This document shows positions 61,155 through 64,000 of a DNA stretch of 64,000 nt, piece after piece. Source of the DNA: Hymenolepis diminuta (Eukaryota; Platyhelminthes; Cestoda; Cyclophyllidea; Hymenolepididae); the NCBI GenBank assembly GCA_900708905.1, contig CAADRB010000013.1, positions 2,917,813 to 2,981,812 of the forward strand, in the 5' to 3' direction. Position numbers and translations under genes: made by a program. The notes under the pieces are model-generated. The model was not told the DNA's origin and did no database searches. It was given only the letters and a program-made list of their open reading frames with translations. Within the stretch, counting starts at the first letter, position 1; every line of letters starts with the position of its first letter.

Positions 61155-63549
61155 CTAATCTTAAAAAGCGTGATAGTTGAGAAATATAATTTCTTCTAAT
61201 ATCAAACATGCTAAAATATATCTGAAAATATAATCTGCAAAGGCTTTAACCATTAACCCGAAACTGCGATTACGTGATGATATGCATTAGTAGAAAACTA
61301 AATTCTGAGAACACAGGTAACGTGTTCTGGAGAAAAGACGAAGTATGATTCTCCTGATTCCATGATTACTTTCTGCCACCATTCATCTCAAACTCCGATT
61401 TACCTTACTATTCCCACGTGTTTGTTTCTTTGAAATGAGTAATACTAACAGCTAATAGCACAAATTTTTAACTATCAAAGGAGATTAATTTATTTAAGTG
61501 GTATGACCAATCATTCTATTAAATCAGCAGGTCAATAAGCTTTGAGCATCGCAGACAGGAACTTAATCGAGAAAAGGGGAAAAAACAGTGAAATTTTAAC
61601 TTTGAAATAAAAATCAACAGCGCAAATATTTCAAGAAGGCAATGATGATCACAGATCAAAGACACCTGAAGTATCCATGACCCAGTCCACTGAAAGAGAA
61701 CTTTAGTGCATCAAAGGGAGACGTAAACGTACTATTTTGAAGATAATAATGAGTCCACCGAAGCTTATATTGGTTCAATGAGGAGTTTTCAACAAATTAC
61801 TTCATCCAAGCAGGTGATGATTTCTGAGATCAACAATTCAGATTCAACAAGTATTTAGCGAAAGATCATTGTGGAAACGAAGAACTATGCCACTTTGAAG
61901 AAGCAGTGTGTGTATTTTAAAGCAAAATAATGGAAGCAGGCCGTCGTGTCTGCGTCACCAATTTCATTTACGTAAATAAGGACATTAATAACTTCCAAAT
62001 ATTACCACTAACCAAATTAACAAAAGTACAAACCTATTGATATAAAATATTGTGACCGACTCTCAACCCTGTCTAAATGTCATTCGTGTAATACTGCTTT
62101 CTCCCCTGACCTTTCAAACGACTTTCTATTGTTCAAGACGAGAAAAAAGGGAAATGGATAGAATATATACGATCCCTTCTATCCTGCTAGTAAAACAGAG
62201 TATTTTGCTTTGGCAAAATTCGTATCTGCTAACAACTTTAATGAGAGAATTTCAAGAACAGGATTTCAAAACTGTGCATCCTCAAAACTGTGAGGCTGTG
62301 AAGTGTGCAGAGTGATTTAAGGACGGTGGGACCAAGACTTGTCATCTAGTCACAAAAGGCCTTTAGAAAAGACGATTCCGGTTTTAAATTATGGTTTTTA
62401 ACTATTATCATTCCAAAGTTATTAAAATTGCTGCCATTTCCTTATCTAACAAGATCTAATTCGAATTTTCTACATTGGAGGTTTCACTAACGAAATTACT
62501 CAGATCTATGTTAAGCCAATGAGAGATCCAGATAGCAACATTCACCGGCGAAAAAAGTGATTCTGATAAAAACGGGCAGACAAATTATATACTGTTAGAT
62601 GAAAATGACCAATTTTTGTCCAACAAAAAATAAATACGATTTATTACTAATTTTTCATAAAATTTGCATATTTGTTAAAATGTGCTAAATTTCAGCGTCG
62701 TTGCCTTGTACAATTTTCCAGTAAAGCCTACCATTAAAATGATCCTATGTTATCATTGGGGTACTGTTCAAATTAAAATAATTGCAAAATAAGTTCTCAA
62801 AAAACAAGACTCAATTCTCGTACCTCTGTAGTTCAATGATTAGAATGTACCGATGAACAAATGAAACGCGAACATATACTAGACAGTGGAAATATTCGAG
62901 GAAAAGTGATGATGTCTGTTAAAAATAATTTTCCGCTAAACTGACTTAGCTCAGCAGCATTAGTTTTCTTCTAAAAAGCTGTCAGATAAAGATGGACGTA
63001 ATCAACAAAGGCCATCTGAAAAGTACTAATTTTATTACTCTGTTTATATTAACCAAGTGGACCAACTGGAATGCGGTTTTCGTCAGTTGTCACGATGTAA
63101 ATTTACAAAAAACCATTGATACTAAAATCAGTTCTTAAGACGATCTTAAGAAAGCATTTTACAAAGAATTGACTTGGAAGACGTTAAGGCGTAAACATTA
63201 TTTTAATGTGAAATAATATTGAATATTTCCGCTTCAGACAACAATAATTTTATTATTTATGACTGCTTCATTTCCCTTACACAAATATTATCAGCCCGTT
63301 TGTATTATTCAAGATCATAACAGAAGTCCCTTCTCTCACATCTCTATATGGAGAAATTGAGATATCACAAAATAAAGTAGGTCATTTCCATTAACAATAG
63401 AATCTGAAATTGTGATATCTGATTTGCTAGAGACCCACGTATAGCACTCCCGAAGAAAATATTTCCTATTTGCGTCATAAAATTCCCATCAAATCCACAT
63501 GTCAACCCATATGTCTGCGCTGTCCTAAATGTCAGATGACGATTCTTAC
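61155..63549. other. AT-rich DNA, no gene recognised
   Basis: A plus-strand 87-codon frame at 62.05-62.32 kb has no ATG at its start and no known domain. A tRNA-box-A-like GTAGTTCAATGATTAGAATG at about 62.83 kb lacks a cloverleaf. Confidence 0.4.
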
Positions 63550-63687
63550 CGATTGTGCACCAGACAACTTTACTTAGAGCGCCATTATTTATCAAAACCC
63601 TTATTCCTGCTAGTACTATGCTGATACATATCCCCCGCTCTTCTAGATTGCATTTCCTATCGCTCCTCTCCTTATTCCTTACAGCGG
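63550..63687 (-). other. possible exon with a transferrin-like WC motif
   Basis: Open frame from after an in-frame TGA (about 63,690) to a donor ATCG/GTAAGA. It ends GALSKVVWCTIG, reminiscent of the lobe start of transferrins (VxWC...). No partner exon was found downstream; very tentative. Confidence 0.2.
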
Positions 63688-64000
63688 TTCAATATAACTT
63701 TTGTTCTTTACTTATGTGAGAGTCTTCGAAGAATAAAAAAGTGGGATGAAGCCACTCTTATGAGAAACTCACATTCTACCGTAACATATAATGACTACGT
63801 ACAAAAGACCCAGGAGACACTGTAGAGAATACGCTTTATCTAGAGCACAACTTAATACACTGTACCGAGTACATGTGCTTAGATAGACAAACTTCAGATC
63901 TCAAAGAGAGTTAATTATATGGCCAGACATTGAGAATCAGGATACAACCTCCATCACCCCTTGTGCTGACCAGAATTGACCATCAATACCAACAAGTATC

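Noticed and set aside
62825..62860. tRNA-like box A (GTAGTTCAATGATTAGAATG)
   Set aside because: No matching acceptor stem, anticodon arm or box B; at best a decayed pol III fragment.

Overview
This is eukaryotic nuclear DNA and looks like a parasitic flatworm, most probably a tapeworm. It is AT-rich. Coding exons are split by many introns of only 32-43 nt alongside introns of 1-12 kb, and some genes carry features expected of spliced-leader trans-splicing. A decayed mariner transposon and a dispersed tRNA-derived-SINE-like repeat fill the non-coding DNA. A hymenolepidid-like cestode would fit, but this is inference; no species marker was recognised.

Layout. 1-440: end of an inverted mariner copy cut by the window edge. 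5,068-12,783 (minus): U11/U12 snRNP 35K protein (SNRNP35). 13,195-15,822 (minus): UBAP2L/lingerer-like protein, directly upstream of SNRNP35 in an operon-like pair. 19,367-20,059 (plus): p23 co-chaperone. 20,229-20,843 (minus): a very small dual-specificity-phosphatase-like protein without the catalytic Cys and Arg. 24,902-30,340 (plus): BOP1, a ribosome-biogenesis WD protein. 32,308-34,681 (plus): an Aurora-family kinase with an altered catalytic loop and activation segment. 35,819-48,425 (minus): the 3' half of TRMT1, whose 11.8-kb intron holds a mariner with an internal duplication (37,081-39,022), two SINE-like copies and a 50-N assembly gap. 59,466-60,794 (minus): a single-exon rhodopsin-like GPCR. 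The rest is AT-rich DNA in which no further gene could be recognised.

Most genes are ordinary housekeeping (minor spliceosome, ribosome biogenesis, tRNA modification, Hsp90 co-chaperone) and show no shared pathway. The points most worth a second look are: SNRNP35, whose first exon has no ATG but starts in frame at a splice acceptor and resumes the conserved N-terminus if a spliced leader ending in AUG is added; the Aurora-like protein with HRDIN instead of HRDIK and no T-loop threonine; the mini-pseudophosphatase; and the mariner pair, which shows an internal tandem duplication and an abrupt step in identity between inverted copies. Exon borders were built by hand from GT-AG (once GC-AG) sites. 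Every complete model keeps frame and totals a whole number of codons.
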